From Tidjanibacter sp. (GTDB taxonomy: Bacteria > Bacteroidota > Bacteroidia > Bacteroidales > Rikenellaceae): 64,000 nucleotides of DNA. Positions within the stretch are counted from its first letter, which is position 1; every line of letters starts with the position of its first letter. The DNA lies in assembly GCA_017503805.1 (NCBI GenBank), contig JAFVSJ010000017.1, positions 62,001 through 126,000 on the forward strand, in the 5' to 3' direction. The position numbers and the translations under genes are program-made. The notes below the pieces were generated by a model. That model was given only the letters and a program-made list of their open reading frames with translations. It ran no database searches and was not told the origin of the DNA. Shown here one piece after another: positions 8,008 to 16,667 of this stretch.

Positions 8008-9143
8008 CGCTTTTTCATCTTTTTTAGATCCTCAACCATTCGTTGAGCAAATCTATCCGAAGCTCCACTACCTCCGATAGTTGCAGCAAGTTCAGCGTAG
8101 TTTTTCTTCATATTGGCGTGCTTGGTTCCGCCGGGGAGTATGGCTGTGAGTTCCTCGGATGCTTTTTCTACTGTCATATCGTGCTGAATCAACTCCCTTA
8201 CGACCTCACGTCCCATAATAATATTGACAAGCGAGATAAAACCTATCTTCACAAATGCCCGCGCCACTCTATAAGAGAACTCGTCCATACGATAGCAAAC
8301 CATCTCTGGTGTACCAATGAGTGCCGTTTCGAGTGTGGCAGTACCAGAGCAGACAACTGCTGCATCGGAGTATTTCAGCAAACAGTAGGTCTTATCAGTC
8401 AACACCTTCACGTCACTGCCCTCAAGAAATTCTTTATATAGCGATCCCTCAATCCACGACACGCCTGCCACAACAAACTGGTGTTCGGGGCGAGCTTCGG
8501 CAAGACTCCTCATAAAGGCGAGATTCTTCTTTATCTCATTCTTCCTCGAGCCTGCCAACAAAGCCACAATGGGACGTTCATCAAGTCCGTTTTCACTCCT
8601 GAATTGTTCCTCATTTGGCACAACACTGAGGGTCTGCTCGATAGAATCCACAATGGGATTTCCCTCATATACAGCCTCGATACCGCGCTGCCTAAAGTAC
8701 TCTATCTCAAAGGGAAAGATAATGAAAAGGCGGTCTACATATTGGCGGATGAGTTTCACTCGTCGTTCTTTCCAAGCCCACACCTTGGGCGAGATGTAGT
8801 AGAAGGTGGGGATGCCCTTACTATGCGCAAACTTGGCCATCTTGAAGTTAAAACCGGGGTAGTCGATGGAGATGAGCACATCGGGAGCAAAATCCATCAA
8901 ATCACGCTGACATTCACCGAGTTGCGACATAATCGTAGGCAGATGTTTCAGCACATCTGCCACCCCAAAAAAGGATGTTTGGCGGTAGTGTTTGGCAAGA
9001 TTCTCGCGACCACCCACCTCTGCCATACGGTCGCCACCCCAGAAGCGAAACTGTGCCTCGGGATCGGCCTTAAGAATACCTCGCATAAGATTGGCGCCGT
9101 GAAGATCGCCACTCGCCTCACCTGCAATAAGATAGTACTTCAT
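8004..9143 (-). CDS. lpxB: Lipid-A-disaccharide synthase
   Basis: 379 aa. It starts MKYYLIAGEASGDLHGANL, the LpxB signature, and continues with DVLISIDYPGFNFKMA, FYYISPKVWAWKERRV and LPGSR-like VALLAGSRKNEIKKNL. LpxB joins UDP-2,3-diacylglucosamine and 2,3-diacylglucosamine-1-phosphate to make the lipid A disaccharide at the inner membrane face. It lies 11 bp after trmD and overlaps the FAH-family gene. Confidence 0.97.
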   Translation of the reverse strand: MKYYLIAGEASGDLHGANLMRGILKADPEAQFRFWGGDRMAEVGGRENLAKHYRQTSFFGVADVLKHLPTIMSQLGECQRDLMDFAPDVLISIDYPGFNFKMAKFAHSKGIPTFYYISPKVWAWKERRVKLIRQYVDRLFIIFPFEIEYFRQRGIEAVYEGNPIVDSIEQTLSVVPNEEQFRSENGLDERPIVALLAGSRKNEIKKNLAFMRSLAEARPEHQFVVAGVSWIEGSLYKEFLEGSDVKVLTDKTYCLLKYSDAAVVCSGTATLETALIGTPEMVCYRMDEFSYRVARAFVKIGFISLVNIIMGREVVRELIQHDMTVEKASEELTAILPGGTKHANMKKNYAELAATIGGSGASDRFAQRMVEDLKKMKKR

Positions 9144-9154
9144 AGCACAAGGTT

Positions 9155-9832
9155 TTATTCATCAAGCAAATCGGGTCTGAGGCGCTTGGTCCTCTCGTAG
9201 GCCTGCTCCTCTTTCCACGCCTCTATCTTGGCAAAATTGCCACTCGTGAGCACCTCGGGTACGCGCCAACCATTAAACTCCGCAGGGCGTGTGTAGATAG
9301 GGGGAGCGAGGAGATTATCTTGGAACGAATCGGTCAGAGCCGACTCCTCGTCACCAATAGCGCCGGGCAGGAGTCGCACCACACTATCGGCGATAATCGC
9401 AGCTGCCAACTCTCCTCCCGTAAGTACATAGTCACCGACAGAAATCTCCTTGGTAATCAAGTGTTCGCGGATACGATAGTCGATACCCTTATAGTGGCCA
9501 CAGAGGATGATGATATTATTGAGCGTGGAGAGATGGTTGGCTTCCTGTTGGTTGTAGGTAGCGCCATCGGGCGAGGTGAAAATAATCTCGTCGTAGTCGC
9601 GCTCGCTCTTGAGTTTCTCGATGAGCCTATAGACAGGCTCAATCATCATCACCATACCTGCCTCACCACCAAAAGGATAGTCATCCACTTGGCCGTGCTT
9701 ATAGGGGGTGTAGTCGCGGATATTATGCACAACGATTTCCGCAAGTCCTTTCTCTTGTGCGCGGCGCAGAATCGACTCATTCAGAGGCGAGGTAAGCAGG
9801 TCGGGCACAACCGTAAGTATATCAATTCTCAT
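9155..9832 (-). CDS. trmD: tRNA (guanine37-N1)-methyltransferase
   Basis: 225 aa. It starts [13 protein letters not shown]. The SPOUT knot is shown by [14 protein letters not shown] and by [22 protein letters not shown] near residues 130-155, the SAM-binding region of TrmD. It methylates G37 of tRNAs reading CNN codons, including the tRNA-Pro in this window, and prevents frameshifting. It lies between the MBL hydrolase and lpxB on the same strand. Confidence 0.97.
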   Translation of the reverse strand: MRIDILTVVPDLLTSPLNESILRRAQEKGLAEIVVHNIRDYTPYKHGQVDDYPFGGEAGMVMMIEPVYRLIEKLKSERDYDEIIFTSPDGATYNQQEANHLSTLNNIIILCGHYKGIDYRIREHLITKEISVGDYVLTGGELAAAIIADSVVRLLPGAIGDEESALTDSFQDNLLAPPIYTRPAEFNGWRVPEVLTSGNFAKIEAWKEEQAYERTKRLRPDLLDE

Positions 9833-9870
9833 AAGTCTCTTGTAGAAAAAACGGGGTTAACACTCGGCCA

Positions 9871-10545
9871 TTACTCCTCATAGGGTTTATTAAAACCGCC
9901 ATCGAGCACCTCGCCGATAAAAGGATTGGTACCCATCTCTTGTCCCAAAGTGGTTTCGCCACCGTGTCCGGGGAATACCTTCACTCCTCCGCCAAGCGGG
10001 AGTATTTTTTCCATAATGCTCTTCATAAGTTCGTCGTAGTCACCACCGGGGAGATCTGTACGACCAATACTACCCGCAAAAAGCGTATCGCCCGAGATGA
10101 GCAGACCATCGGCTGCCACGTAGAGGCAGATGCCGCCTTTGGAGTGTCCCGGTGTGTGTATAGCCTCGGCCACCGAACCGCCGAAACGAATCTCTTTATC
10201 TTTGGCTAAATCAATATCGGCCTTCAAAGGGGCTATATCGAAGCCCATAGATGCACCGTAGGCAGGAGCTACAGCAAGCAGTTCTTCATCGGCAGAGTGC
10301 ATTGCCAGAGGCACACCGTAGCGTTTGCATACATAGCCGACACCTCCCAAGTGATCGGGGTGAGCGTGAGTGGCAACCACAACTACGGGTCGGAGGTTGT
10401 GTTGCTCAATAAATTCTTCGAGTCGCTGACACTCGGCAGCAGAGGTGAAAGCGGGGTCTACAACCACAGCGGAGCCATCTGCATCCCAAAGCAGGTAGCC
10501 ATTGGTACCAAAGTGATTGAAGACAAAACGTGCTATTTTAGCCAT
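9871..10545 (-). CDS. Metallo-beta-lactamase-fold hydrolase (glyoxalase II-like)
   Basis: 224 aa. The open frame continues upstream, but I start at the ATG at 10545 (MAKIARFVFNHFGTNGYLLW) because homologous length and the fold begin there. Metal ligands are visible: THAHPDHLGG (about 67-76), HTPGHSKGGICLY, SGDTLFAGSIGRTD and the final FPGHGGETT. Proteins of this build act on thioesters or persulfides (glyoxalase II, ETHE1-like), and the substrate here is unknown. It heads the minus-strand run leading to trmD and lpxB and has a TACATTTG element just upstream. Confidence 0.9.
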   Translation of the reverse strand: MAKIARFVFNHFGTNGYLLWDADGSAVVVDPAFTSAAECQRLEEFIEQHNLRPVVVVATHAHPDHLGGVGYVCKRYGVPLAMHSADEELLAVAPAYGASMGFDIAPLKADIDLAKDKEIRFGGSVAEAIHTPGHSKGGICLYVAADGLLISGDTLFAGSIGRTDLPGGDYDELMKSIMEKILPLGGGVKVFPGHGGETTLGQEMGTNPFIGEVLDGGFNKPYEE

Positions 10546-10606
10546 ACGAAATCTCAATTTTTGCAAATTATCGCTCCTCGGGAGCGAAATGTTGGTTATT
10601 TTCCTA

Positions 10607-10614
10607 CAAATGTA
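10607..10614 (-). promoter_or_regulatory. Possible -7 element for the MBL hydrolase operon
   Basis: TACATTTG on the minus strand (10614-10607) sits 62 bp before the start and within the palindrome CCTACA-AA-TGTAGG. There is no clear -33. A CGCTCC-TCG-GGAGCG hairpin follows in the leader. Confidence 0.35.
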
Positions 10615-10637
10615 GGGAGTTTTTTTGAGATTTTCTC

Positions 10638-10645
10638 TATCTTTG
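10638..10645 (+). promoter_or_regulatory. -7 element for the RNA methyltransferase gene
   Basis: TATCTTTG lies 24 bp before the chosen start. It fits the consensus, but no good -33 is found 19 bp upstream. Confidence 0.45.
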
Positions 10646-10669
10646 TTTATCAAACTACACAAAGAAGAT

Positions 10670-12073
10670 ATGGCAAGAAACAGACATCCCCATCTTGAGG
10701 GACTAAAAATAACAACTCTGGCCGCCGAAGGCAATGCTATGGGCAAGTGGAACGACGTGGTGGTATTCGTACCGATGACCGTTCCGGGCGATGTGGTCAA
10801 CGTGCAAATCAGGACCAAGCGTCGTCGCTATATGGAGGGCTACGTCACCGCCTACATCGAGCGGTCACCTATGAGAGTAGAGCCATTCTGCTCCCACTTT
10901 GGTGTCTGCGGAGGTTGCAAGTGGCAGAACATCCCCTACTCCGAGCAGATAGCATTCAAGCAGCAGCAGGTTATCGACCAACTCACACGCATCGGTCACC
11001 TCGAGTTGCCCGAAATCAGCCCCATACTCGGCTCGGCCAAGACCGACCACTATCGCAACAAGCTCGAGTTTACATTTGCTCCCAAGCGTTGGAAAACCTA
11101 CGAAGAGGTGGCCGCAGGTGCCGAAATTACCGATACTCCCGCACTCGGATTCCACATCCCCGGAATGTTCGACAAGATTCTCGACATAGACTACTGCCAC
11201 CTCCAACCCTCCCCATCCAACGAGATACGCAACGAGTTGAGAAAATTCTGCATCGAGGAGCAGATACCCTTCTACGACATCCGTCAGCACTCGGGTATTA
11301 TGCGCAATGTGGTCATCCGCACCGCATCCACAGGCGAGGTAATGGTTATCGTAGTATTTGCCGAAGATAATCAGGAGGTGATAGCCAAGGTAATGGGCCA
11401 CATCGAAGCAAAATTCCCCGATATTACCTCGCTCGTCTATATGATTAACGACAAGCTCAACGACTCGCTTGGCGACCGTGAGCCGGTACTCTATGCAGGC
11501 CGCGACCACATCTTCGAGCGGATGGAGTCACTCAAATTTAAGGTAGGCACCAAGTCATTCTACCAGACCAACTCCGAGCAAGCCTATGAACTCTACAAGG
11601 TCGTGCGCCAATTTGCCGACCTGAAGGGTGACGAGGTGGTATATGACCTCTACACAGGTACGGGTACGATTGCCAACTTTGTGGCTGCAGGAGCCAAGAG
11701 CGTTGTAGGTGTGGAGTATGTCGAGGAGGCCATCGAGGATGCAAAGGTAAACTCTGCCATCAACGGCATTGACAACACCACCTTCTATGCAGGCGATATG
11801 AAGGATGTGATGAACGACGAATTTGTCGAGCGCAATGGTCGACCCGATGTGGTAATTCTCGACCCGCCACGCGCAGGTGTCCACGAGGATGTCATCGCTA
11901 CCATCCTCCGCGCAGCCCCCGAGCGTATGGTATACGTCAGTTGCAACCCCGCAACCCAGGCACGCGACTTGGCATTGATGAACGACCACTATAAGATTGT
12001 GGCCGTACAGCCCGTAGATATGTTCCCCCACACCCACCACGTAGAAAATGTAGTAAAACTGATAAAACGATGA
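10670..12073 (+). CDS. rlmD: 23S rRNA (uracil-C5)-methyltransferase, RlmD/RumA family
   Basis: 467 aa from the ATG at 10670 (MARNRHPHLEG); the 45-bp longer frame lies on the promoter and is not used. It has an N-terminal TRAM domain (about 5-65), then the iron-sulfur cysteines FCSHFGVCGGCKWQ. The SAM site is VYDLYTGTGTIANFV and the catalytic Cys lies in VSCNPATQARDL. It methylates a uracil of 23S rRNA (U1939 in E. coli numbering). Site specificity versus the TrmA/RlmCD paralogs is inferred, so the symbol is provisional. Its stop overlaps the next start by 4 bp. Confidence 0.92.
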   Translation: MARNRHPHLEGLKITTLAAEGNAMGKWNDVVVFVPMTVPGDVVNVQIRTKRRRYMEGYVTAYIERSPMRVEPFCSHFGVCGGCKWQNIPYSEQIAFKQQQVIDQLTRIGHLELPEISPILGSAKTDHYRNKLEFTFAPKRWKTYEEVAAGAEITDTPALGFHIPGMFDKILDIDYCHLQPSPSNEIRNELRKFCIEEQIPFYDIRQHSGIMRNVVIRTASTGEVMVIVVFAEDNQEVIAKVMGHIEAKFPDITSLVYMINDKLNDSLGDREPVLYAGRDHIFERMESLKFKVGTKSFYQTNSEQAYELYKVVRQFADLKGDEVVYDLYTGTGTIANFVAAGAKSVVGVEYVEEAIEDAKVNSAINGIDNTTFYAGDMKDVMNDEFVERNGRPDVVILDPPRAGVHEDVIATILRAAPERMVYVSCNPATQARDLALMNDHYKIVAVQPVDMFPHTHHVENVVKLIKR

Positions 12074-12672
12074 AAAAGACCCTATTAACCCTCGCTACAC
12101 TACTCTGTAGCCTCGCCCTTGCGGCACAAACCAAAGTGGTAGAAAACCCCGAGACCGATGCTGTCTACCGTCTTCCTTTCGATAAAGGTGTGACCTTGGT
12201 AGCCAAATCCATTTCGCCCCTGCAGAGCGGCAATGCACGCTCAATGAACCTTGTGGATTACTGTGCGTGGTCGTTGGAAACCGACGAATACACTAACGTA
12301 TGCGCACCCCGCGATGGAGTTGTTGAGTCTGCGACCGAGAGCAGCGTACTGATTCTCCACCCCGATGGGCTCTACACACTCATTGAGCGTATGGAAACCG
12401 TAGGAGTTCAGGTCGGAACGGAGGTTAAGAAGGGCGATGTGCTCGGCACTCCCCTGACCTATTTCGACGGCGTGAGGGAGGTAGCCATCTCGGCATTCCA
12501 CCTCAAGACCAACCCCAACTATGGTTCGAATGCCGCCCTCAACGGTAGCTACGAATATCTCAAGCAGTACATCAACCCCATTTTCACCACCAGAGGCAAG
12601 TGCAAAGTGCAACTCACCGAGGGAGGTAGCTACACGGTCAAAGCACGCACTTGGTGCTGGCCTTGGGAGTAG
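12070..12672 (+). CDS. Exported M23/LytM-like domain protein lacking catalytic residues
   Basis: 200 aa with a signal peptide (1-20, ending ALAAQ). The core CAPRDGVVESATESSVLILHP and VGVQVGTEVKKGDVLGTPL follows the LytM beta-roll pattern of M23 peptidoglycan peptidases (DG-V motif and vGt-VkkGdvlG motif). The zinc ligands HxxxD and HxH are not visible: where active enzymes have the HxH strand, this protein reads YTLIERMET. It may therefore bind peptidoglycan or regulate an amidase rather than cut. The fold call is mine from motifs and moderately sure. Its start overlaps the methyltransferase stop (ATGA). Confidence 0.72.
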   Translation: MKKTLLTLATLLCSLALAAQTKVVENPETDAVYRLPFDKGVTLVAKSISPLQSGNARSMNLVDYCAWSLETDEYTNVCAPRDGVVESATESSVLILHPDGLYTLIERMETVGVQVGTEVKKGDVLGTPLTYFDGVREVAISAFHLKTNPNYGSNAALNGSYEYLKQYINPIFTTRGKCKVQLTEGGSYTVKARTWCWPWE

Positions 12673-12689
12673 TACTCAAGAGCGCATCG

Positions 12690-12705
12690 TGGCACGCGTT
12701 TTGCA
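12690..12705 (+). promoter_or_regulatory. Sigma-54 (RpoN) promoter of the cytidine deaminase gene
   Basis: TGGCAC, 5 bp, TTGCA matches the -24/-12 consensus at every conserved base. It lies 17 bp after the preceding stop and 57 bp before the cdd start. Such promoters require an activator ATPase. Confidence 0.7.
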
Positions 12706-12761
12706 CAACTGCCACCACACAATTTCAGACAACCACAGTATCACAAACCTACCGAAATAGT

Positions 12762-13217
12762 ATGGATAAAAGTGTAACTCTCGCCTATAGGCACTACGAC
12801 TCCATAGGCGATATGCCCACCGATGAGCGCCAACTCGTAGAGGCAGCCGAGGCTGCTTGCAACAAGGCCATAGCCACCTACTCGCATTTCCACGTAGGTG
12901 CAGCAGCAAGGCTCGAAAGCGGCAAGATCATCACGGGCAGCAACATCGAGAGCGAGGTATACCCCGCCGGACTTTGCGCCGAGCGCACACTGCTCTACCA
13001 CCATCAGGCATCCACACCCGAGGACCGCATCGTGGCCTTGGCCATCGCATCGAGTCCGAGCCACCGAGAGTGCTACCCCTGCGGGCAGTGCCGTCAGGTG
13101 TTGGTAGACGTTGAGAAGCGTCAGCAGCTCAACTTCAGGGTGATTATGAGCGGTGGCGGCACAGCCTCGGTAGTAGAGTGCGCAAGCGACTTGCTCCCAT
13201 TCACATTCTCACTCTAA
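12762..13217 (+). CDS. cdd: Cytidine deaminase
   Basis: 151 aa from the ATG at 12762 (MDKSVTLAYRHYD). The open frame runs upstream through the sigma-54 site and is not translated there. Zinc and proton-transfer residues are present: GLCAERTLLYH (Cys-Ala-Glu) and ECYPCGQCRQVL (PCxxC). FHVGAAARLESGKIITGSNIE is the substrate-binding part. It deaminates cytidine and deoxycytidine to uridine in pyrimidine salvage. It has its own promoter-like site despite lying between same-strand genes. Confidence 0.95.
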   Translation: MDKSVTLAYRHYDSIGDMPTDERQLVEAAEAACNKAIATYSHFHVGAAARLESGKIITGSNIESEVYPAGLCAERTLLYHHQASTPEDRIVALAIASSPSHRECYPCGQCRQVLVDVEKRQQLNFRVIMSGGGTASVVECASDLLPFTFSL

Positions 13218-13251
13218 CACCACTTCTATTCCACCCAAACAACCGACAGAA

Positions 13252-13944
13252 ATGTTTAAGAAACAAGACATACTCTACGAAGACAACCACATCCTCGCAG
13301 TCAACAAACACTCGGGCGACCTTGTGCAATCCGACACCGAAGGAACACCCGGACTCGAGGATGAAATCAAAGAGTTCATCAAACGACGTGACGAGAAACC
13401 CGGCGAAGCTTTCCTGGGCGTAGTTCACCGCATAGACCGCCCCGTAAGTGGCGTGGTCATCTTTGCCAAGACAAGCAAAGCTCTCGTGAGGCTCAACGAG
13501 ATGGTTCGAGACCGCAAGATAGACAAACGCTATTGGGCCATCTGCGAGGAGGCTCCCGAGGAGCTCGAGGGCACACTCGTTCACTTCATCACCCGCGACG
13601 GCAAGACCAACAAGGCCGTAGCCTACAATTCGCAAAAAGGTGATGCCAAGAGGGCCGAATTGCGCTATCGTATGCTCGGTGGCAGCAAAAACTACAAGCT
13701 ACTTGAGGTGGAACTCATTACAGGCCGCCACCATCAGATTCGTTGCCAGCTTGCCAAGGTGGGTTGTCCCATCAAAGGTGACCTGAAGTATGGTGCCAAA
13801 CGTTCCAATCAGGGAGGTGGCATATCGCTTCACTCGCGCAGTGTGGAGTTCATCCACCCCGTGAGGAAGGAGCCCATCAGAATCGAGGCCCCCGTACCCG
13901 TAGGTGACGCATTGTGGAGCTTCTTCGAGGAGTCGCAGGCATAG
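13252..13944 (+). CDS. RluA-family RNA pseudouridine synthase
   Basis: 230 aa. The catalytic Asp is in GVVHRIDRPVSGVVIFAKTS (about 57-76), the RluA motif HRLDxxTSG. Further motifs are RYWAICE, and the TGRHHQIRCQLAKVGCPIKGD segment. It isomerises uridine in rRNA or tRNA; the target site is unknown. There is no S4 domain, as in short RluA members. It follows cdd by 34 bp. Confidence 0.93.
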   Translation: MFKKQDILYEDNHILAVNKHSGDLVQSDTEGTPGLEDEIKEFIKRRDEKPGEAFLGVVHRIDRPVSGVVIFAKTSKALVRLNEMVRDRKIDKRYWAICEEAPEELEGTLVHFITRDGKTNKAVAYNSQKGDAKRAELRYRMLGGSKNYKLLEVELITGRHHQIRCQLAKVGCPIKGDLKYGAKRSNQGGGISLHSRSVEFIHPVRKEPIRIEAPVPVGDALWSFFEESQA

Positions 13945-14016
13945 TACAACGTAGCCCCAGTGAAGAGGGCATAGAATAGATGCAACGGGGTGGCGAAACT
14001 TTTTTTCGTGCCCCGT

Positions 14017-14046
14017 GCAACGTTTTGGGCCGCTTATGCATCCATA
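14017..14046 (+). promoter_or_regulatory. ECF-like promoter, site 1 (radical-SAM-associated lipoprotein)
   Basis: GCAACGTTTT at 14017-14026 and TGCATCCATA ending at 14046 repeat, with identical spacing, the elements before the lipoproteins at 23928 and 48857. The -35-like GCAAC and -10-like TCyATA fit an ECF sigma promoter. It lies 28 bp before the start codon. A hairpin (13981-14019) overlaps its upstream edge. Confidence 0.65.
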
Positions 14047-14074
14047 ATAATGTAACCCCTAATCACGCTCAATT

Positions 14075-14455
14075 ATGAAACGCGGAATCAAAAATCTACT
14101 CCTGAGTCTTGTAGGCTTCTCGGCAGCTCCGATGCTTACTGCCTGCTACGGCACTGCCTACGATGACTACTACCCCTATCCTACAGAGGGTGAGGACATT
14201 TGTGGCTATGTAGTAGACGAACAACTCAACCCCATCAAAGGCATTATGGTCTATTCGACCAACAACTCCAAAGATTTTACCGACGAGGCAGGCCGATTTG
14301 AACTCGTAAACGGCTTTGGCGGAATGGGCAACGAAATGGTTACGGCTACAGATGTGGATATGCAGAACAACGGAGGCGAGTTCTCCACCGAAGTGGTAGT
14401 GGCCAATCGCGACAACATCAACAACCTCTGCATCGTCTTGAGCAAGGAGGAGTAA
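14075..14455 (+). CDS. Radical-SAM-associated putative lipoprotein
   Basis: 126 aa. Signal sequence with lipobox ending LTAC (Cys about 24), then a Tyr/Asp/Pro-rich stretch YGTAYDDYYPYPTEGED. A small beta domain follows resembling a carboxypeptidase-regulatory repeat (ICGYVVDEQLNPIKGIMVYS, FTDEAGRFEL). Near the end is DVDMQNNGGEF, a motif also found in the lipoprotein at 23928. This matches the described Bacteroidetes rSAM/lipoprotein system, in which a small lipoprotein is the presumed substrate of an adjacent radical SAM/SPASM enzyme. The modification is unknown. The maturase begins 40 bp downstream and the gene has the shared ECF-like promoter. Confidence 0.82.
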   Translation: MKRGIKNLLLSLVGFSAAPMLTACYGTAYDDYYPYPTEGEDICGYVVDEQLNPIKGIMVYSTNNSKDFTDEAGRFELVNGFGGMGNEMVTATDVDMQNNGGEFSTEVVVANRDNINNLCIVLSKEE

Positions 14456-14494
14456 CAAGGTTCTACATCACCCACCATTTACCTCCAGATAGCT

Positions 14495-15571
14495 ATGGCT
14501 GACATCAAAATAGGTCTCCGAAAGAAGATTGCCCTCTCGCTCTTCGCAGGCATCAAACACGATTTGGCCCGCAAGCACGAGTTGCGAGAAATCTTCTGGG
14601 AGTCGACACTCCGTTGCAATCTCAACTGCCGACACTGCGGTAGCGACTGCCGTTCCTCTTCGGTTGTGGCCGATATGCCGGCCGAGGATTTCCTCGCAGC
14701 AATAGACAAAATCACACCTCACATCAATCCTCACAAAGTGATGGTAGTCATCACGGGTGGAGAGGCTCTTTGTCGAAAAGACCTTGAGGAGGTGGGTCGT
14801 GAGCTCCACAAACGGGGCTATCCGTGGGGCATCGTCACCAATGGTATGCTCCTAACAGCCGAGCGTATGCGTTCGCTTGTGGCTGCAGGAATGAGGGCAA
14901 TCACACTCTCTATAGATGGCCTCGAGGAGCATCACAACAACATACGACGCAATCCGCAGAGTTGGCGCAATGCCATCCGAGCGCTCGATGTAATCACCCA
15001 CACCAAAGGCATCAACTATGACGTTGTAACCTGCGTAAACAGAGAAAATTACAGCCAGCTCAACAGCCTCAAGGAGTTGTTGATAGAACACGGTTGCAAG
15101 GCTTGGCGCCTCTTCACCATCTTCCCTGTAGGTCGTGCGGCCGAGGACGAGGAGTTGCAGCTCCCCCCGACAGAGTACAGGGGGCTGATGGAGTTCATCA
15201 TTGCTACTCGCAAAGAGGGACTCATCAAGTGCAACTATGCCTGCGAGGGATTTCTCGGGGGCTACGAGGCCGAGGTGAGGGATAGCTTCTTCGGCTGTAT
15301 GGCCGGCATCGGCATCGTAGGCATCAAGGTAGACGGAGCCATATCGGGTTGCACAAGCATTAGGGCAAGTTTCGACCAAGGCAACATCTACACCGACGAC
15401 ATTTGGGAGGTATGGGACAAAAAGTTCGACTCCTTCCGCAACAGGGAGTGGGCTCGCAAGGGCGAGTGTGCCGAGTGCAAGATGTGGCGCTATTGCGAAG
15501 GCAACGGTATGCATCTCTACGACGACAACCACGAGCTACTCCACTGCAACTATCACAGACTCTGCAAGTAG
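14495..15571 (+). CDS. Radical SAM/SPASM maturase of the rSAM/lipoprotein system
   Basis: 358 aa. The [4Fe-4S] radical SAM motif is CNLNCRHC (about residues 41-48), followed by GGEALCRKDLEEVGRE and LSIDGLEEHHNNIR, typical of peptide-modifying rSAM enzymes. The C-terminal SPASM-type cluster cysteines are in FFGCMAG, GAISGCTS, GECAECKMWRYCEGNG and LHCNYHRLC. Such enzymes install thioether or carbon crosslinks, or epimerise residues, in ribosomal peptides and proteins. The neighbour lipoprotein is the likely substrate, and the lipoprotein at 23928 is a second candidate. Reaction and residues modified are unknown. A perfect hairpin terminator follows 19 bp after the stop. Confidence 0.9.
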   Translation: MADIKIGLRKKIALSLFAGIKHDLARKHELREIFWESTLRCNLNCRHCGSDCRSSSVVADMPAEDFLAAIDKITPHINPHKVMVVITGGEALCRKDLEEVGRELHKRGYPWGIVTNGMLLTAERMRSLVAAGMRAITLSIDGLEEHHNNIRRNPQSWRNAIRALDVITHTKGINYDVVTCVNRENYSQLNSLKELLIEHGCKAWRLFTIFPVGRAAEDEELQLPPTEYRGLMEFIIATRKEGLIKCNYACEGFLGGYEAEVRDSFFGCMAGIGIVGIKVDGAISGCTSIRASFDQGNIYTDDIWEVWDKKFDSFRNREWARKGECAECKMWRYCEGNGMHLYDDNHELLHCNYHRLCK

Positions 15572-15590
15572 CATCTACACATTTATCCAT

Positions 15591-15629
15591 AACAACAGCC
15601 CCGAAGCCAAATACTTCGGGGCTGTTGTT
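15591..15629. terminator. Bidirectional terminator between convergent genes
   Basis: Perfect 16-bp stem (15591-15606 with 15614-15629, loop CCAAATA) between the maturase gene and the minus-strand glycosyltransferase gene. Confidence 0.8.
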
Positions 15630-15643
15630 GTTACCAGATAAAA

Positions 15644-16651
15644 TCACCAATCGAGTTTAGAAAACTTCTTGCAACCAAGCACATATCTACCGATAATCCA
15701 ACCTCGATAGATGGTAGACGGTCTAACTCCACCCAATCCTTGGGCGCACTCACGTTTGAGCCTATATCGTGGTCGCCTACGTCTGAAATCCCTATGAGCT
15801 CTCCAAACTGCACCGGCAAAAGACCATCGGCCCGTGACGAGATAAACTCCCCACGAAAGCCAATCGAGCATCTGCCTTACTCGCAGTCGCCACATCTCTC
15901 CGTCGGGCAGGCACTTATACAACATCAGTAGCGAGTTGCGGAAATTGAGGTATATTTTGCGAGGCGAGTTATTGGGCAAGGTACCTCCACCGACGTGCCA
16001 CACGACACTCCTCGGCTCAATACCAACCTCATAACCAAGCATTTGCATACGCCAGCAGAGGTCTATCTCCTCCATATGGGCAAAGAACTCTCCATCGAAT
16101 CCTCCGAGTCTGCGAAACAAATCAGCCCTCACGACCATACAAGCGCCGCTTGCCCAGAAGAGTTTACAAGCATCATCATATTGTCCCTCGTCGTTCTCGA
16201 CGGTACCCATTATCCGCCCTCGGCAAAATGGGTAGCCGAAAGCATCTATAAATCCACCTGCCGCACCAGCATATTCAAACTTATCTCTACTGTGCCACGA
16301 CAAAATTTTGGGTTGTAGGGCACCAAGTCGAGGTTCATCAGTCATCCTCTCCACAAGCGGCTCAAGCCAACCTGCCGCAGGTTCCACGTCGCTATTGAGA
16401 AGCACCCACAAGTCGCCATCTAACTGCTCCAAGGCCCTATTGTACCCCTCTGCAAATCCGTAGTTCCTATCGAGCCCCAACCACTCTACCCCCTCGATGC
16501 CATTAGCGACTTCGCGCGACTCATCGGTCGAGCCATTGTCTGCGACAACGACCTCAACATCCGCAGCAACACTACTGCGCACCGCAGGGAGGAATCGACG
16601 CAAATAGTCGGCTCCGTTCCAATTGAGTATTACAACTTGGATTTTGGCCAT
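15644..16651 (-). CDS. Family 2 glycosyltransferase
   Basis: 335 aa. The N-terminal GT-A domain shows VVILNWNGADYL, VVVADNGSTDES, NYGFAEGYNRAL and VLLNSDVEP, where Asp-x-Asp is replaced by SDV as in rhamnosyl or similar GT2 enzymes. GGFDGEFFAHMEEIDLCWRM is the acceptor-site ED-like motif. No multi-helix membrane part is present. It probably adds sugars to surface polysaccharide or LPS. It lies 16 bp after the acyltransferase gene, which supports an envelope role; donor and acceptor are unknown. Confidence 0.92.
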   Translation of the reverse strand: MAKIQVVILNWNGADYLRRFLPAVRSSVAADVEVVVADNGSTDESREVANGIEGVEWLGLDRNYGFAEGYNRALEQLDGDLWVLLNSDVEPAAGWLEPLVERMTDEPRLGALQPKILSWHSRDKFEYAGAAGGFIDAFGYPFCRGRIMGTVENDEGQYDDACKLFWASGACMVVRADLFRRLGGFDGEFFAHMEEIDLCWRMQMLGYEVGIEPRSVVWHVGGGTLPNNSPRKIYLNFRNSLLMLYKCLPDGEMWRLRVRQMLDWLSWGVYLVTGRWSFAGAVWRAHRDFRRRRPRYRLKRECAQGLGGVRPSTIYRGWIIGRYVLGCKKFSKLDW

Positions 16652-16667
16652 TGGGGGCTATGTGTGA

